This document shows, in pieces, positions 1 through 9,044 of a stretch of 64,000 nucleotides of DNA (position 1 is the stretch's first letter; the number at the start of each line of letters is the position of its first letter). A model generated the notes under the pieces. It was not told the origin of the DNA. It was given only the letters and a program-made list of their open reading frames with translations, and ran no database searches. The translations under genes and the position numbers were made by a program. The stretch is from Desulfarculus baarsii DSM 2075 (lineage in GTDB: Bacteria; Desulfobacterota; Desulfarculia; Desulfarculales; Desulfarculaceae), in NCBI RefSeq assembly GCF_000143965.1, contig NC_014365.1, positions 709,501 to 773,500 of the forward strand, written 5' to 3'.

Positions 1-669
1 ATCACCCAGGCCAAGGCCGATCTGGCCCGCCAGCGCGAGATGCTGGCCGACACCGTCATCAGCGCGCCCTTTGACGGCGTGGTCGGCGCGCGCACCATCG
101 CCGTGGGCGATTATCTCAAGACCGGCGACAAGGTCGTCACCGTCGTTGGCCTGGACCCTCTGGAGGTCGGCTTCAACGTGCCCGAGCGCTACAAGCCCAA
201 GCTGGCCCTGGGCCACAAGGTCCACGTGCAGGTGGCCGCCGAGGGCGATCGGCTCTTTGATGGCGAGATTTTTTTCATCGCGCCCATCGTCGATCCGGCC
301 ACGCGGTCTTTCCAGGTCAAGGCCCGCGTGGGCAACCGTGACGGTCGCCTGAACCCGGGCATGTTCGCCAACGTGCGCCTGGTGGCCGACGTGCGGCCCC
401 AGGCCGTGACCATCCCCTGGACGGCGGTGATCGTCACCGAGGAGGGCTCCTACGCCTATGTGGTCGAAAACGGCAAGGCCAAAAAGGTCGTGCTGAACCT
501 GGGCCAGGTGACCCACGACTGGGCCGAGGTGCTGGACGGGGCCATCAAACCGGGGGACGAGTTGATCGTCGAGGGCAAGTTCGCCGCCCGCGACGGCGCG
601 CCGGTGGTGATCAAGAACCAAGGCCAAGAGAAAACCTCGCCCGCCGGGCAAGCCAAACAGGGGGCCTGA
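1..669 (+). CDS. RND efflux periplasmic adaptor subunit (HlyD/MFP family), 5' end missing
   Basis: The reading frame is open from the first base of the window, so the N-terminus, with the first half of the lipoyl and hairpin domains, lies outside. The visible part begins in the end of the alpha-hairpin (ITQAKADLARQREML). It then shows the second lipoyl half-motif (ISAPFDGVVGARTIAVGDYLKTGD), here read as separate short pieces, followed by the beta-barrel and membrane-proximal domains typical of AcrA/MexA-like adaptors. Such proteins bridge the inner-membrane pump to an outer-membrane channel in the periplasm. The stop is 3 bases before the start of the RND pump gene, so the two are almost certainly co-transcribed. 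The C-terminal tail is Gln/Lys-rich and low complexity. Substrate cannot be told from sequence. Confidence 0.9.
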   Translation: MTQAKADLARQREMLADTVISAPFDGVVGARTIAVGDYLKTGDKVVTVVGLDPLEVGFNVPERYKPKLALGHKVHVQVAAEGDRLFDGEIFFIAPIVDPATRSFQVKARVGNRDGRLNPGMFANVRLVADVRPQAVTIPWTAVIVTEEGSYAYVVENGKAKKVVLNLGQVTHDWAEVLDGAIKPGDELIVEGKFAARDGAPVVIKNQGQEKTSPAGQAKQGA

Positions 670-672
670 CCC

Positions 673-3600
673 ATGTTCCTGCCCAATTTTTCCATCCGGC
701 GGCCGGTGGCGGCCACGATGATCATCGCGGCGCTGGTGGTCTTTGGCCTGATCGGCATCAGCCGGCTGGGCGTGGCCCTCTACCCGGACGTGGATTTTCC
801 CATGGTCACCGTGACCACGGTCTGGGAAAACGCCATGCCCGAGGAGATCGACAACCAGATCACCGACAAGCTCGAGGACGCCATCGCCGGCGTCAGCGGC
901 ATCAAGCACATCACCTCCCAGAGCATGCAGGGCAAAAGCACCATCACCGTCGAGTTCGAGCTGGGCAAGGACGTCGACGTGGCCGCCCAGGAGGTGCGCG
1001 ACAAGGTCTCGGCCAAGCTCTACGACCTGCCCGACGACATCGAAACGCCCGTCATCAACAAGCTCGACATCAACGCCCAGCCCATCATCTGGCTGGCGGT
1101 CACCGGCCAGCAGGCCATCGAGAACCTGACCAAGCTGGCCGACGAGCAACTGCGGCCGATGTTGCAGCGCATCATGGGCGTGGGCGAGGTGCGCGTGGGC
1201 GGCGCGCGGGCCAAGGAAGTGCACTTGCTGCTCAATCGCCAGAAACTGGCGGCCTATGGCGTGGGCGTCGACGAGGTTTCGCGGGCGGTGAAAAGTCAGC
1301 ACGTGGAGCTGCCCGGCGGCAAGATCGAGTCCAAGGACGACGAGTTTCTGATCCGCATCATGGGCGAGTTCGCCAGCCCCGAGGCCTTCAACGATTTGAT
1401 CGTGACCTGGCGCGACGGCCATCCCGTGCGCCTGCGCGAGCTGGGCCGGGCCGTCTCGGCCCGCGAGGAAACCAGCGCCGTGGCCCGCTTCACCACCAAG
1501 GACGGCGCGGAAAAGACCGTGGGCCTGGGCATCTCGCCCCGCTCGGGCGCCAATCAGGTGGAGATCGCCCAGAACGTGCGGGCCATGCTGCCCCAGATCC
1601 GGGCCATGGTGCCCGAGGGCGTCAAGATCCACATCGCCTCCGACTCGACCAAGTTCATCGAGGACTCCATCGCCGAAGTGCGCGAGCAGCTCTTTCTGGG
1701 CGGCGTCATCGCGGCGCTGGTCATCTTCGTGTTTTTGCAGAACACCCGCACCACCATCATCAGCGCCCTGGCCATTCCCACCTCGATCATCGCCACCTAC
1801 GCCTGCATGTACTGGCTGGGCTTCACCATGAACAACATGACCATGCTGGCCTTGGTCACGGCCGTGGGCTTGGTCATCGACGACGCCATCGTCATGGTCG
1901 AAAACATCTTTCGCCACCGCGCCGAGCTGGGCAAGGGGCCCTTTCAGGCGGCCTACGAGGGCTCCCACGAGATCTCCTTCGCCGTGGTGGCCACGACCCT
2001 GGCCTTGTCGGGCGTGTTTTTGCCGGTGGCCTTCATGGGCGGCATGGTGGGCAAGTTTTTCTACGAGTTCGCCGTGACGCTGGCCTTTGCCGTGGTGGCC
2101 TCGACGCTGGTGGCCCTGACCGTGGTGCCCATGCTCTCGGCCCGTTTCCTGACCGTCTCGGAGAGCCGTTCGCGGCTGTTTGGCGTGTTCAACGACATGA
2201 TGAACTGGCTCTCCAGAACCTATCGGCCCATGCTGGCCTGGGGCCTGCGCCACCGGCTGAGCATGGTGGCCCTGGGCGTGGTCGCCCTGCTGGTGGGCGG
2301 GTTCTTGTTCAGCCTGCTGGGCAAGGAGTTCGTCACCGAGGACGATCAGTCGCGCTTCATGGTGCGCCTGGAGACGCCGCTTTCCTACTCCACCAGCAAG
2401 ACCGACGAGTTGCTGCGCCGCCTGGAAAAAGAGCTGATCGTCCTGCCGGCGGTGGACCACTTCTTCTCGGTGGCCGGCTGGAACGGCGCCAACAAGGCCA
2501 TCGCCATCGTCGAATTGGTGGGCAAGAAAGAACGCCCCCTGACCCAGGCCCAGGTGCAGGGCCAGGTGCGCAAGCTCACCGAAGAGCTGCCCGACGTGCG
2601 GGCCAGCGTCTCGCCCATCGGCATCTTTGGCGGCATGGCCCGCAACGAGGAGATTCAGTTCGTCATCCAGGGCCCGGACATCGCGGAGCTCGACCGCTTC
2701 TCGCGCCAGATCATGGACCGCCTGGAAAACACCCCCGGCTACGTGGGCATCACCCGCGACCTGGAGATCGGCAAGCCCGAGGTGCGCGTGCTCATCGACC
2801 GCGAACGCGCCGCCGACCTGGGCGTGAGCGTCAGCGACATCGCCACCGCCGTGGCCTCTCTGCTGGGCGGCGTCAAGATCGCCGACTACAAGGAGGGCGG
2901 CAAGCGCTACGACGTGCGCGTGCGCCTGACCGAGCGCCAGCGCCTGCTGCCCCAGGACGTGCAACGCATCTACGTGCGCGCCGCCGACGGCAAGCTCCAC
3001 GACATCAGCGGCTTCATCACCCTGCAAACCGGCGTGGGCCCCAGCGTGATCAACCGCCTCGACCGCAGCCGCTCGGCCACCGTCTACGCCAACCTTAACG
3101 GCAAGCTGCTGGGCGACGCCCTGCCCGAGGTCAGGGCCATCGGCCAGGAGATCCTGCCCGAGGGCTACAACAGCAAATTCGCCGGCCGGGCCGAGAGCTT
3201 CGACGAGACGGTGGGCTATATCGCCTTTGCCTTCATGTTGGCCATTTTGCTGACCTACATGGTTCTGGCCGCCCAGTTCGAAAGCTTTGTCCAGCCCTTT
3301 TCGATCATGGTGGGCCTGCCGCTTTCGTTCATCGGGGCCTTTGGCCTGCTTTTGCTTTTGGGCAACACCTTCAACCTGTTTTCGATGATCGGCCTGGTGC
3401 TGCTGGTGGGCCTGGCCACCAAAAACGGCGTGCTGCTCATCGACTACGCCAACCAGATGCGCCAGGCCGGCATGGGCGTCCACGAGGCGCTGATCGAGGC
3501 CGGGGCCACCCGTATGCGGCCGATTCTGATGACGGCCGTCTCGACCATCGGCGGCGTGATCCCGGTGGCCCTGGGCCTGGGCGAGGGCGCCGAAAGCCGC

Positions 3601-3792
3601 CAGCCCATGGCCGTGGCCATCGCCGGCGGCATGCTCTCCTCGACGGTGCTGACGCTTTTGGTGGTGCCGGTCATCTATTCCTATATGGACCAGATGGTCA
3701 ACTGGCCGCCGCTCAAGCGCTTCCAGGCGCGGATCATGGCCAAGCGCCGCGGCCAGCAAGCGCCCGTCGGCGGCGACCAGCCGGCCGCCTGA
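673..3792 (+). CDS. RND efflux transporter, inner-membrane permease (AcrB/HAE1-type)
   Basis: This 1039-residue protein has the full RND architecture: an N-terminal membrane segment ([18 protein letters not shown]), the periplasmic PDVDFP motif just after it, two large periplasmic porter regions, and two bundles of membrane helices around residues 340-540 and 855-1020. The proton-relay motif is present in the first bundle ([14 protein letters not shown], two adjacent Asp), and [15 protein letters not shown] marks the second bundle. It should be a proton-driven trimeric exporter of the HAE1 (hydrophobe/amphiphile) type rather than a heavy-metal CusA type, because the metal-binding Met pairs of CusA are not evident. 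It starts at an ATG 3 bases after the adaptor stop with a G-rich ribosome site inside the preceding gene. No outer-membrane channel gene follows; an intrinsic terminator lies 22 bases downstream. Confidence 0.95.
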   Translation: MFLPNFSIRRPVAATMIIAALVVFGLIGISRLGVALYPDVDFPMVTVTTVWENAMPEEIDNQITDKLEDAIAGVSGIKHITSQSMQGKSTITVEFELGKDVDVAAQEVRDKVSAKLYDLPDDIETPVINKLDINAQPIIWLAVTGQQAIENLTKLADEQLRPMLQRIMGVGEVRVGGARAKEVHLLLNRQKLAAYGVGVDEVSRAVKSQHVELPGGKIESKDDEFLIRIMGEFASPEAFNDLIVTWRDGHPVRLRELGRAVSAREETSAVARFTTKDGAEKTVGLGISPRSGANQVEIAQNVRAMLPQIRAMVPEGVKIHIASDSTKFIEDSIAEVREQLFLGGVIAALVIFVFLQNTRTTIISALAIPTSIIATYACMYWLGFTMNNMTMLALVTAVGLVIDDAIVMVENIFRHRAELGKGPFQAAYEGSHEISFAVVATTLALSGVFLPVAFMGGMVGKFFYEFAVTLAFAVVASTLVALTVVPMLSARFLTVSESRSRLFGVFNDMMNWLSRTYRPMLAWGLRHRLSMVALGVVALLVGGFLFSLLGKEFVTEDDQSRFMVRLETPLSYSTSKTDELLRRLEKELIVLPAVDHFFSVAGWNGANKAIAIVELVGKKERPLTQAQVQGQVRKLTEELPDVRASVSPIGIFGGMARNEEIQFVIQGPDIAELDRFSRQIMDRLENTPGYVGITRDLEIGKPEVRVLIDRERAADLGVSVSDIATAVASLLGGVKIADYKEGGKRYDVRVRLTERQRLLPQDVQRIYVRAADGKLHDISGFITLQTGVGPSVINRLDRSRSATVYANLNGKLLGDALPEVRAIGQEILPEGYNSKFAGRAESFDETVGYIAFAFMLAILLTYMVLAAQFESFVQPFSIMVGLPLSFIGAFGLLLLLGNTFNLFSMIGLVLLVGLATKNGVLLIDYANQMRQAGMGVHEALIEAGATRMRPILMTAVSTIGGVIPVALGLGEGAESRQPMAVAIAGGMLSSTVLTLLVVPVIYSYMDQMVNWPPLKRFQARIMAKRRGQQAPVGGDQPAA

Positions 3793-3813
3793 TTCCGGCC
3801 ACGTCAAACCTTG

Positions 3814-3850
3814 CCGCCGCCCGGGCCTTGCCGCCGGGGCGGCGGTTTTT
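3814..3850 (+). terminator. intrinsic terminator after the RND pump gene
   Basis: A 9-bp GC-only stem (CCGCCGCCC / GGGCGGCGG) with a 14-base loop is followed directly by TTTTT. It lies 22 bases after the pump stop codon and ends the adaptor-pump transcript. Confidence 0.85.
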
Positions 3851-3997
3851 CGTGGCCGACGGGCGCGGCCTCGGCCCGCGCGATCATACGCCAATGTCGG
3901 TTTTTACGGGCGAAGTCACGCGCAAGTATGTTTACACGCCATTTTGCCCGCCAAAGAGGCCTCTGGCCAAGGCACGGTTCTTGCTGCGATAATCGGC

Positions 3998-5572
3998 ATG
4001 GACAGTCGCCTCATAGAAGCCGAGCTCCAGGTGCTCCACGAAATATCCAGCATCCTGGGCAAGGCGCTCGACCTGCAACGGGCCCTGGAAATGGTGCTTT
4101 CGGTGCTTTCCGAAAAGCTGGCCATGAAACGGGCCACGGTGACCCTGCTGGACAAGGCCGGCGGGCGGTTGCAGATCCGCGCCTCCCACGGGCTGTCGGC
4201 CGAGGAGCGCGGCCGCGGCGTCTACCAGATGGGCGAGGGCGTCACCGGCGAGATCGGCCGTAGCGGCCAGCCCTTCTGGTCGCCCGACGTCAGCCTAGAG
4301 CCCAAGTTTCTCAACAAGACCCAGTCGCGCCGGCTTGATAAGGAAAAGCTCGCCTTCGTGGGCGTGCCGGTGGTGCTGCGCGGCCAGGTCATCGGCGTGC
4401 TGACCGTCGACCGCCTCTTCGACGCCGACGTTTCGGCCGAGGAGGACATCCGTTTCCTGAGCATCGTGGCCCAGATCATCGGCCAGTTCGTGCACCTCAA
4501 CCAGGAGGTCGAGGCCCGCGAGCGCACGCTGCGTCGCCAGAATATTCAGCTAAAACGCGAGGTTTCGGCCACCTACAACGATTTTTTCATCATCGGCCGC
4601 AGCGAGGCCATGAAGCGCGTGCAGCAGATGATCAGCCGGGTGGCCCCGTCGATGGCCTCGGTGCTGTTGCTGGGCGAATCGGGCACGGGCAAGACATTGG
4701 TGGCGCGCATCATCCACGAACTGAGCCTGCGCGCCGAGGGGCCCTTCATCAAGGTCAACTGCGCGGCGCTGCCGGGCAACCTGCTGGAATCGGAGCTGTT
4801 CGGCCACGAGAAAGGCTCGTTCACCGGGGCCCACGCCGCCAGGGCCGGCCGTTTCGAGGAGGCCGACGGCGGCACGGTCTTTTTGGACGAGATCGCCGAA
4901 ATGCCCCTGGAGTTGCAGGCCAAGCTGCTGCGTTTTCTGCAAGACAAGGAGTTCGAGCGCCTGGGCTCCAGCCGCACCATCAAGGTCGACGCGCGCATCG
5001 TCGCCGCCACCAACCGCGAGCTGCCGGCCATGGTCGACGCCGGCTCGTTCCGGGCCGACCTCTACTATCGGCTCAACGTCTTTCCCATCCATATCCCGCC
5101 CCTGCGCCAGCGGCCCCAGGACATCGAGATCCTGCTCAGCCATTTTCTCGACCGCAACTCGGCCAACTACGGCCAGAGCCTCAGCGTCGAGCCGGCCGCC
5201 CGCCGCGTGCTGTTGGATTATCCCTGGCCCGGCAACGTGCGCGAGATGCAAAACATCATGGAGCGCCTGGCCATCATGAGCGAAAACGGCCGCATCACCA
5301 TGGAGACCCTGCCGTTGTTTTTGCACTCGGCGGCCAGCCCGCCGCCCCAGGCCCCATCGCCGGCTCTGGCCATTGCCGCCAGCGGCCGGCCCAAGCTGTG
5401 GGAGATGGAAAAAGACCAGCTCCTTCAGGCCCTGGAGCGCAACCGTTGGGTGCAGTCGCGGGCGGCGGCCGAACTGGGCATCACCCTGCGCCAGATGGGC
5501 CATCGGGTCAAAAAATTCGGCATCGACAAGCTGGTCAAGCAGCGGCGGTCCCAGCTCCTGGGCAAATCATGA
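3998..5572 (+). CDS. NifA-like sigma-54-dependent activator (GAF, AAA+, Fis-type HTH)
   Basis: The protein (524 residues from ATG 3998) has three parts. An N-terminal GAF sensor domain covers about residues 25-165. A sigma-54 interaction AAA+ domain covers about 195-425, with Walker A GESGTGKT, the sigma-54 contact loop as GSFTGA (Ser instead of the usual Ala) and Walker [11 protein letters not shown]-terminal helix-turn-helix reads [20 protein letters not shown]. The HTH and overall order resemble NifA more than NtrC, and there is no receiver domain. A TTG 18 codons upstream is in frame, but the family N-terminus (LEVLHEIS-like) fits the ATG. No nif genes are in the window. It converges on the 4-hydroxybutyryl-CoA dehydratase gene, which could be a target, but I found no well-spaced -24/-12 promoter there. 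The target is unknown. Confidence 0.85.
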   Translation: MDSRLIEAELQVLHEISSILGKALDLQRALEMVLSVLSEKLAMKRATVTLLDKAGGRLQIRASHGLSAEERGRGVYQMGEGVTGEIGRSGQPFWSPDVSLEPKFLNKTQSRRLDKEKLAFVGVPVVLRGQVIGVLTVDRLFDADVSAEEDIRFLSIVAQIIGQFVHLNQEVEARERTLRRQNIQLKREVSATYNDFFIIGRSEAMKRVQQMISRVAPSMASVLLLGESGTGKTLVARIIHELSLRAEGPFIKVNCAALPGNLLESELFGHEKGSFTGAHAARAGRFEEADGGTVFLDEIAEMPLELQAKLLRFLQDKEFERLGSSRTIKVDARIVAATNRELPAMVDAGSFRADLYYRLNVFPIHIPPLRQRPQDIEILLSHFLDRNSANYGQSLSVEPAARRVLLDYPWPGNVREMQNIMERLAIMSENGRITMETLPLFLHSAASPPPQAPSPALAIAASGRPKLWEMEKDQLLQALERNRWVQSRAAAELGITLRQMGHRVKKFGIDKLVKQRRSQLLGKS

Positions 5573-5606
5573 AAAAACGCCGCCGGCCCGTGACGAACCG
5601 GCGGCG
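5572..5606 (-). terminator. intrinsic terminator of the 4-hydroxybutyryl-CoA dehydratase gene
   Basis: On the minus strand a 9-bp stem (CGCCGCCGG / CCGGCGGCG, 11-base loop) is followed by TTTTTT. It sits 24 bases beyond the abfD stop. The T-run abuts the stop codon of the convergent sigma-54 activator gene, so both genes share this short spacer. On the plus strand no T-run follows the stem. Confidence 0.85.
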
Positions 5607-5629
5607 CGATTATCGGGCGTGATTTTGGC

Positions 5630-7078
5630 TCAGGCCAGGTCCAGCAACGACTTGACCTTTTGCATCTTGCCCTCCAGGTCGCCCTGGCGGCCGATCATGA
5701 TGCGTTGGGCCGTGGGCGGCCCGGCCCCGTGCATGGACTCGATGAGGTAGGCCACCGAACCCGCGCCGGCCACCAGGTTTTCGATGAAGCGCAGCACCTT
5801 GAAGCGGTCCTCGACGGCCACGCCGTCGGCGGCCTTGAGGTACTTGCGGATGTAGGGGCCGGCCACCGGGTCTTCCAGGTCGGCCGCCGCGGGCATGGTG
5901 CCCAGCAGGCCGCCGCCGATGTCGGTGGCCAGGCGGGCCAGCTCGTAGGGGAAACGGGTGACGTTTAGCTTGCAGACGTTGGCCAGCAGCATGTCCACCA
6001 GATAATTGCCCGAGGCCGTGGGCTGGCCCATGGCCGAGCAGGCCAGGCCGCAGGAATAGAGCGTCTCGTTGAGGTGGATCATCTCGACGAGCTTTTCGCG
6101 GATGTGGCTGGCCGCGGCCACGCCGTTCATCTGGGCGGCCAGGGCCGCCGCGCCGATGAGCAGATCACCCACGCCGACCTTGCAGCCGCCGTAGCTCTGG
6201 CGATGGTAAGAGGCGAAGCGCTCCACCAGCGTGCCCGAAAAGGCCGTCTCGCCGGCCATGAACACCCGCTCCCAGGGCACCAGCACGTCCTCGAAGACGG
6301 TGAGCACCTCTTGGCCGCCGAACTTGGGATTGCCCACGTCCAGGCGGCAGGATTCGAGCTTGCGGGTGTCGCTGGTCTGGCGGCCATAGATGTAGCGCAC
6401 GCCGGGGGCGGTGGTGGGCACGGCGCAGCAGACGGCCCAGGGCTCCTCGCCGGGTCGCAGGCTGATGGTGGGCATGATGAGGATCTCGTGGGAGTTGAGC
6501 ATGCCCGTCTGGTGCAGTTTGGCCCCGCTGATGATCACGCCGTCCTGGCGGCGCTCCTTGATGCGCAGGTACATGTCCGGGTCGGTCTGATCCTTGGGCC
6601 GCTTGCCGCGGTCGCCCTTGGGATCGGTCATGGCCCCGTCGACGACCAGGTCGTTCTTTTGCACCCAGGCCCAATATTCCTTGAAGCGCTGGTGATAAGC
6701 GGAGCCCGTGGCCGCGTCGATGTCGAAGGTGCTCGAATAGACCGCGTTGGCCGCGTCCATGCCCACGCAGCGCTGGAAACAGCAGCCGGTGAGGTTGCCG
6801 CAGTGACGCTGCATGCGCACTTTGTTGACCAAATCCTGGGCGCTTTGGTGCAAGTGGGTGAAACGGTTGACTTCTTCGTTGCATAGCGGCGAAATGACGC
6901 GGAAGAGGTCTTTGCTTTGGGGATCGTGGGCGCAGTCGTAGGTCTGGGCCACCGCGCGCATGGACGGCTCGACCAGGGCGTGGCTGGTCAGCCCGCCGGC
7001 CGCTTGGCCCATGACGTGGGCCTTGAGGTCGAGCTCCTTGAGTGACTGGATATATTCGTCACCGGTTTTTAACGCCAT
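5630..7078 (-). CDS. abfD: 4-hydroxybutyryl-CoA dehydratase / vinylacetyl-CoA delta-isomerase
   Basis: The 482-residue protein is the length of the Clostridium aminobutyricum enzyme, which turns 4-hydroxybutyryl-CoA into crotonyl-CoA using FAD and a [4Fe-4S] cluster. The four cluster ligands can be recognised: Cys100 and Cys104 (CFQRC), then His292 and Cys299 in HRQSYGGC, matching the known Cys/Cys/His/Cys set. The FAD-binding acyl-CoA-dehydrogenase-like core (SGAKLHQTGMLNSHE; DVGNPKFGGQEV) is intact. The start has a GAGAGG ribosome site. It stands alone on its strand and is divergent from the HdrD-like gene. In anaerobes this enzyme serves 4-aminobutyrate/succinate fermentation or 4-hydroxybutyrate use. 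No 4-hydroxybutyrate CoA-transferase or dehydrogenase is nearby, so the pathway here is open. Confidence 0.93.
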   Translation of the reverse strand: MALKTGDEYIQSLKELDLKAHVMGQAAGGLTSHALVEPSMRAVAQTYDCAHDPQSKDLFRVISPLCNEEVNRFTHLHQSAQDLVNKVRMQRHCGNLTGCCFQRCVGMDAANAVYSSTFDIDAATGSAYHQRFKEYWAWVQKNDLVVDGAMTDPKGDRGKRPKDQTDPDMYLRIKERRQDGVIISGAKLHQTGMLNSHEILIMPTISLRPGEEPWAVCCAVPTTAPGVRYIYGRQTSDTRKLESCRLDVGNPKFGGQEVLTVFEDVLVPWERVFMAGETAFSGTLVERFASYHRQSYGGCKVGVGDLLIGAAALAAQMNGVAAASHIREKLVEMIHLNETLYSCGLACSAMGQPTASGNYLVDMLLANVCKLNVTRFPYELARLATDIGGGLLGTMPAAADLEDPVAGPYIRKYLKAADGVAVEDRFKVLRFIENLVAGAGSVAYLIESMHGAGPPTAQRIMIGRQGDLEGKMQKVKSLLDLA

Positions 7079-7514
7079 AAAAGCCTCTCGTTTTTTTTGT
7101 GCTGCCCGCCAGCGGTCGCGTGGGCCGGGGTGGCGGCCCGCGCGCGGCGCGGCGGATCAGAAGTGATATGTTGGCATTATTCCATGAAATGGCATGGTTG
7201 GGCCAGAGTTTTCCTGGGCGGCGCGCGGCGGATTTAGCATGGCTGATCCATGGGAAATTTTCCCTATCAAATCGATATTTTATCGAAAATACCTATTGAT
7301 GATCAAACACCTATCGCAATTAGCTATTTGATTGCCGGACGCCAGGGGCATATAGAAAATAGTGAAAAAAGACATTAATGCGCCCGGTCCGCGCCGCTGG
7401 CGCACCATGTCAGGCAAGACATCGAAAACACTACAAATCGACGAAGGCATCCGCCGCGGCGGGCGCTTTCGTGAAACACGTTATTCACCCGCGCCCATTT
7501 TGAAGGAGGTCTCC
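7079..7514. promoter_or_regulatory. 436-base divergent control region with an AT-rich core and two palindromes
   Basis: This gap separates abfD (minus) from the HdrD-like gene (plus). From about 7165 to 7390 base composition drops sharply to AT-rich, unlike the flanking genes. It holds two perfect short dyads: GGGAAA-T-TTTCCC at 7252-7264 and TCGATA-TTT-TATCGA at 7272-7286. A third, looser one is CCATG-N6-CATGG at 7182-7197. The spacing suggests operators for one or more regulators serving both genes. A weak in-frame extension of the HdrD-like gene reaches back to about 7362, but the strong ribosome site at 7503-7510 argues this part is untranslated leader. I see no confident sigma-70 or sigma-54 promoter. 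Confidence 0.55.
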
Positions 7515-8861
7515 ATGGCCGACGTAGCCAAGCTGACCAAATTGCCCCCCGAGGTTGCCGACCGCCTGAAGGCCTTCAACCTTAATTACTGTTTGACCTG
7601 CGGCACCTGTAGCGGCGGCTGCCCCATCACCGGCACGCCGGGCATGGAGGGCTGGGACACGCGCAAGGTTTTGCGCATGTTGGTCTACGGCATGGTCCAG
7701 GATGTCGTCGACAGCAAGTTTCCCTGGCTGTGCACCGGCTGCGGCCGTTGCGCGGCGGCCTGCCCGATGGACATCGACATCCCCTACATCATGGGCTACA
7801 TGAAGCATCTGCGCGCCCGTGACCAGGTGCCGGGCATCATCCACAAGGGTTGCCAGAACAACATCGACACCGGCAACAACATGGCCATCCCCAAGGAAGA
7901 CTATCTCTTCAACATGGCCGACATGGGCAAGGAACTGGCCGCCGACGAACTGCCCGGTTTCTTCGTGCCCGTCGATCGCCAGGACGCCTCGATCCTCTTC
8001 TTCCCCAACTCCAAGGAAGTCTTCAGCGACTACGAAGACATGATCTGGTGGTGGAAGATCTTCTATGCCGCCCGCGAAAAGTGGACCATCCCCAGCGAGA
8101 ACTGGGAGGCCGTGGATTGGGGCCTGTTCACCGGCAACTACGAGGCCACCAAGCTCTTCGCCCAGCGCAAGATCGACATGATGAAGCAATTCAACATCCA
8201 GCGGATGATCATGCCCGACTGCGGCGGCGGCTCCTACGGTTGCCGCGTGGGCATGAAAAACTGCGCGCTGGAGAGCCCCGAGAACAAGATCAACAGCATC
8301 TATCTGTTCGAGTATCTCAAGGAGATCATCGAGCAGGGCCGCATCAAGCTCGACAAGAGCGTCCACGCCGGCAAGGTCTTCACCTGGCATGACAGCTGCA
8401 AGCACGGCCGCGAGCTGGAGCGCCACTTTGGCCACGGCTACTTCGAGGAGCCCCGTTGGGTCATCCAGCAGTGCGTCGACGAGTTTGTCGACATGGAGCC
8501 CAGCCGCATGAACAACTACTGCTGCGGCGCCGGCGGCGGCATGTGGCCCATGCCCTACGAGGCCGAGAGCGCCTGGCACGGCCGCAAGAAGTACGAGCAG
8601 ATCAAAAACTCCGGGGCCAACGTGGTGGTGGTGGGCTGCTCCAACTGCCACGACCAGATCATGAAGCGCCTGCCCAAGTTCTACACCGACTACAAATACG
8701 AGGTGAAGTACATCTGGGAAGTGGTGGCCGACGCCCTGGTCATCGACCCCTACACCGAGGAAGAGATCGCCGCCAACATGGCCGAGGCCGCCGCCCAGTG
8801 GGAGCGCCTTGGCATCGAGATCGAAGACGAAGACGACGACTGGACCCCTCCCGAGGAGTAG
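7515..8861 (+). CDS. HdrD-like iron-sulfur protein (two 4Fe-4S sites plus CCG domain)
   Basis: The 448-residue soluble protein begins with a ferredoxin-type pair: CLTCGTCSGGCP near residue 30 and CTGCGRCAAACP near residue 75, each suited to one [4Fe-4S] cluster. The rest resembles the HdrB/HdrD catalytic region. A clear CCG motif occurs near residue 335 (NNYCCGAGGGMWPM) followed by VVGCSNCHDQ. The first half has only a degenerate equivalent (MPDCGGGSYGCRVGMKNC). So one cysteine-rich-domain cluster is likely, the second doubtful. The start is fixed by AAGGAGGT at 7503-7510. The tail is very acidic (EIEDEDDDW). Family members pass electrons to disulfides, quinones or CoA-ester reductases. The divergent abfD suggests a role in CoA-ester metabolism, but the partner and substrate are not shown. 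Confidence 0.8.
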   Translation: MADVAKLTKLPPEVADRLKAFNLNYCLTCGTCSGGCPITGTPGMEGWDTRKVLRMLVYGMVQDVVDSKFPWLCTGCGRCAAACPMDIDIPYIMGYMKHLRARDQVPGIIHKGCQNNIDTGNNMAIPKEDYLFNMADMGKELAADELPGFFVPVDRQDASILFFPNSKEVFSDYEDMIWWWKIFYAAREKWTIPSENWEAVDWGLFTGNYEATKLFAQRKIDMMKQFNIQRMIMPDCGGGSYGCRVGMKNCALESPENKINSIYLFEYLKEIIEQGRIKLDKSVHAGKVFTWHDSCKHGRELERHFGHGYFEEPRWVIQQCVDEFVDMEPSRMNNYCCGAGGGMWPMPYEAESAWHGRKKYEQIKNSGANVVVVGCSNCHDQIMKRLPKFYTDYKYEVKYIWEVVADALVIDPYTEEEIAANMAEAAAQWERLGIEIEDEDDDWTPPEE

Positions 8862-8884
8862 CATCCTCGGATCGATCGCCGACG

Positions 8885-8917
8885 GCGGGGGCCCCCCACG
8901 GGGCTCCCCGCTTTTTT
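8885..8917 (+). terminator. intrinsic terminator of the HdrD-like gene
   Basis: A long GC stem (GCGGGGGCCCC pairing with GGGGC-T-CCCCGC, one bulge) is followed by TTTTTT. A second perfect hairpin without a T-run, CGGTCGCC-N7-GGCGACCG, follows at 8922-8944. Confidence 0.85.
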
Positions 8918-9044
8918 CAGGCGGTCGCCCGCGCGCGGCGACCGATAAATGCCCGCTGGCGCTTCCGTGGCGGTTGTGGTATTTATCTCACGAGTTGGCG
9001 GCTGACGACAAACGTCGGCCGTCGTTGTTCGTGGGCCTGCCCGT

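Noticed and set aside
7131-7150. 20-base GC-rich sequence repeated exactly at 43241-43260
   Set aside because: It consists of alternating CG/GC runs in a GC-rich genome. The second copy is part of a hairpin and the first is not, with no shared flanks, so chance similarity is likely.
7190-7206. sigma-54-like TGGCATGGTTGGGC between abfD and the HdrD-like gene
   Set aside because: The GG and GC dinucleotides are nine bases apart on both strands instead of the required ten, so it does not satisfy the -24/-12 spacing.
7362-7514. 51-codon N-terminal extension of the HdrD-like gene
   Set aside because: The extension is basic and not like the family, while AAGGAGGT sits correctly before ATG 7515.
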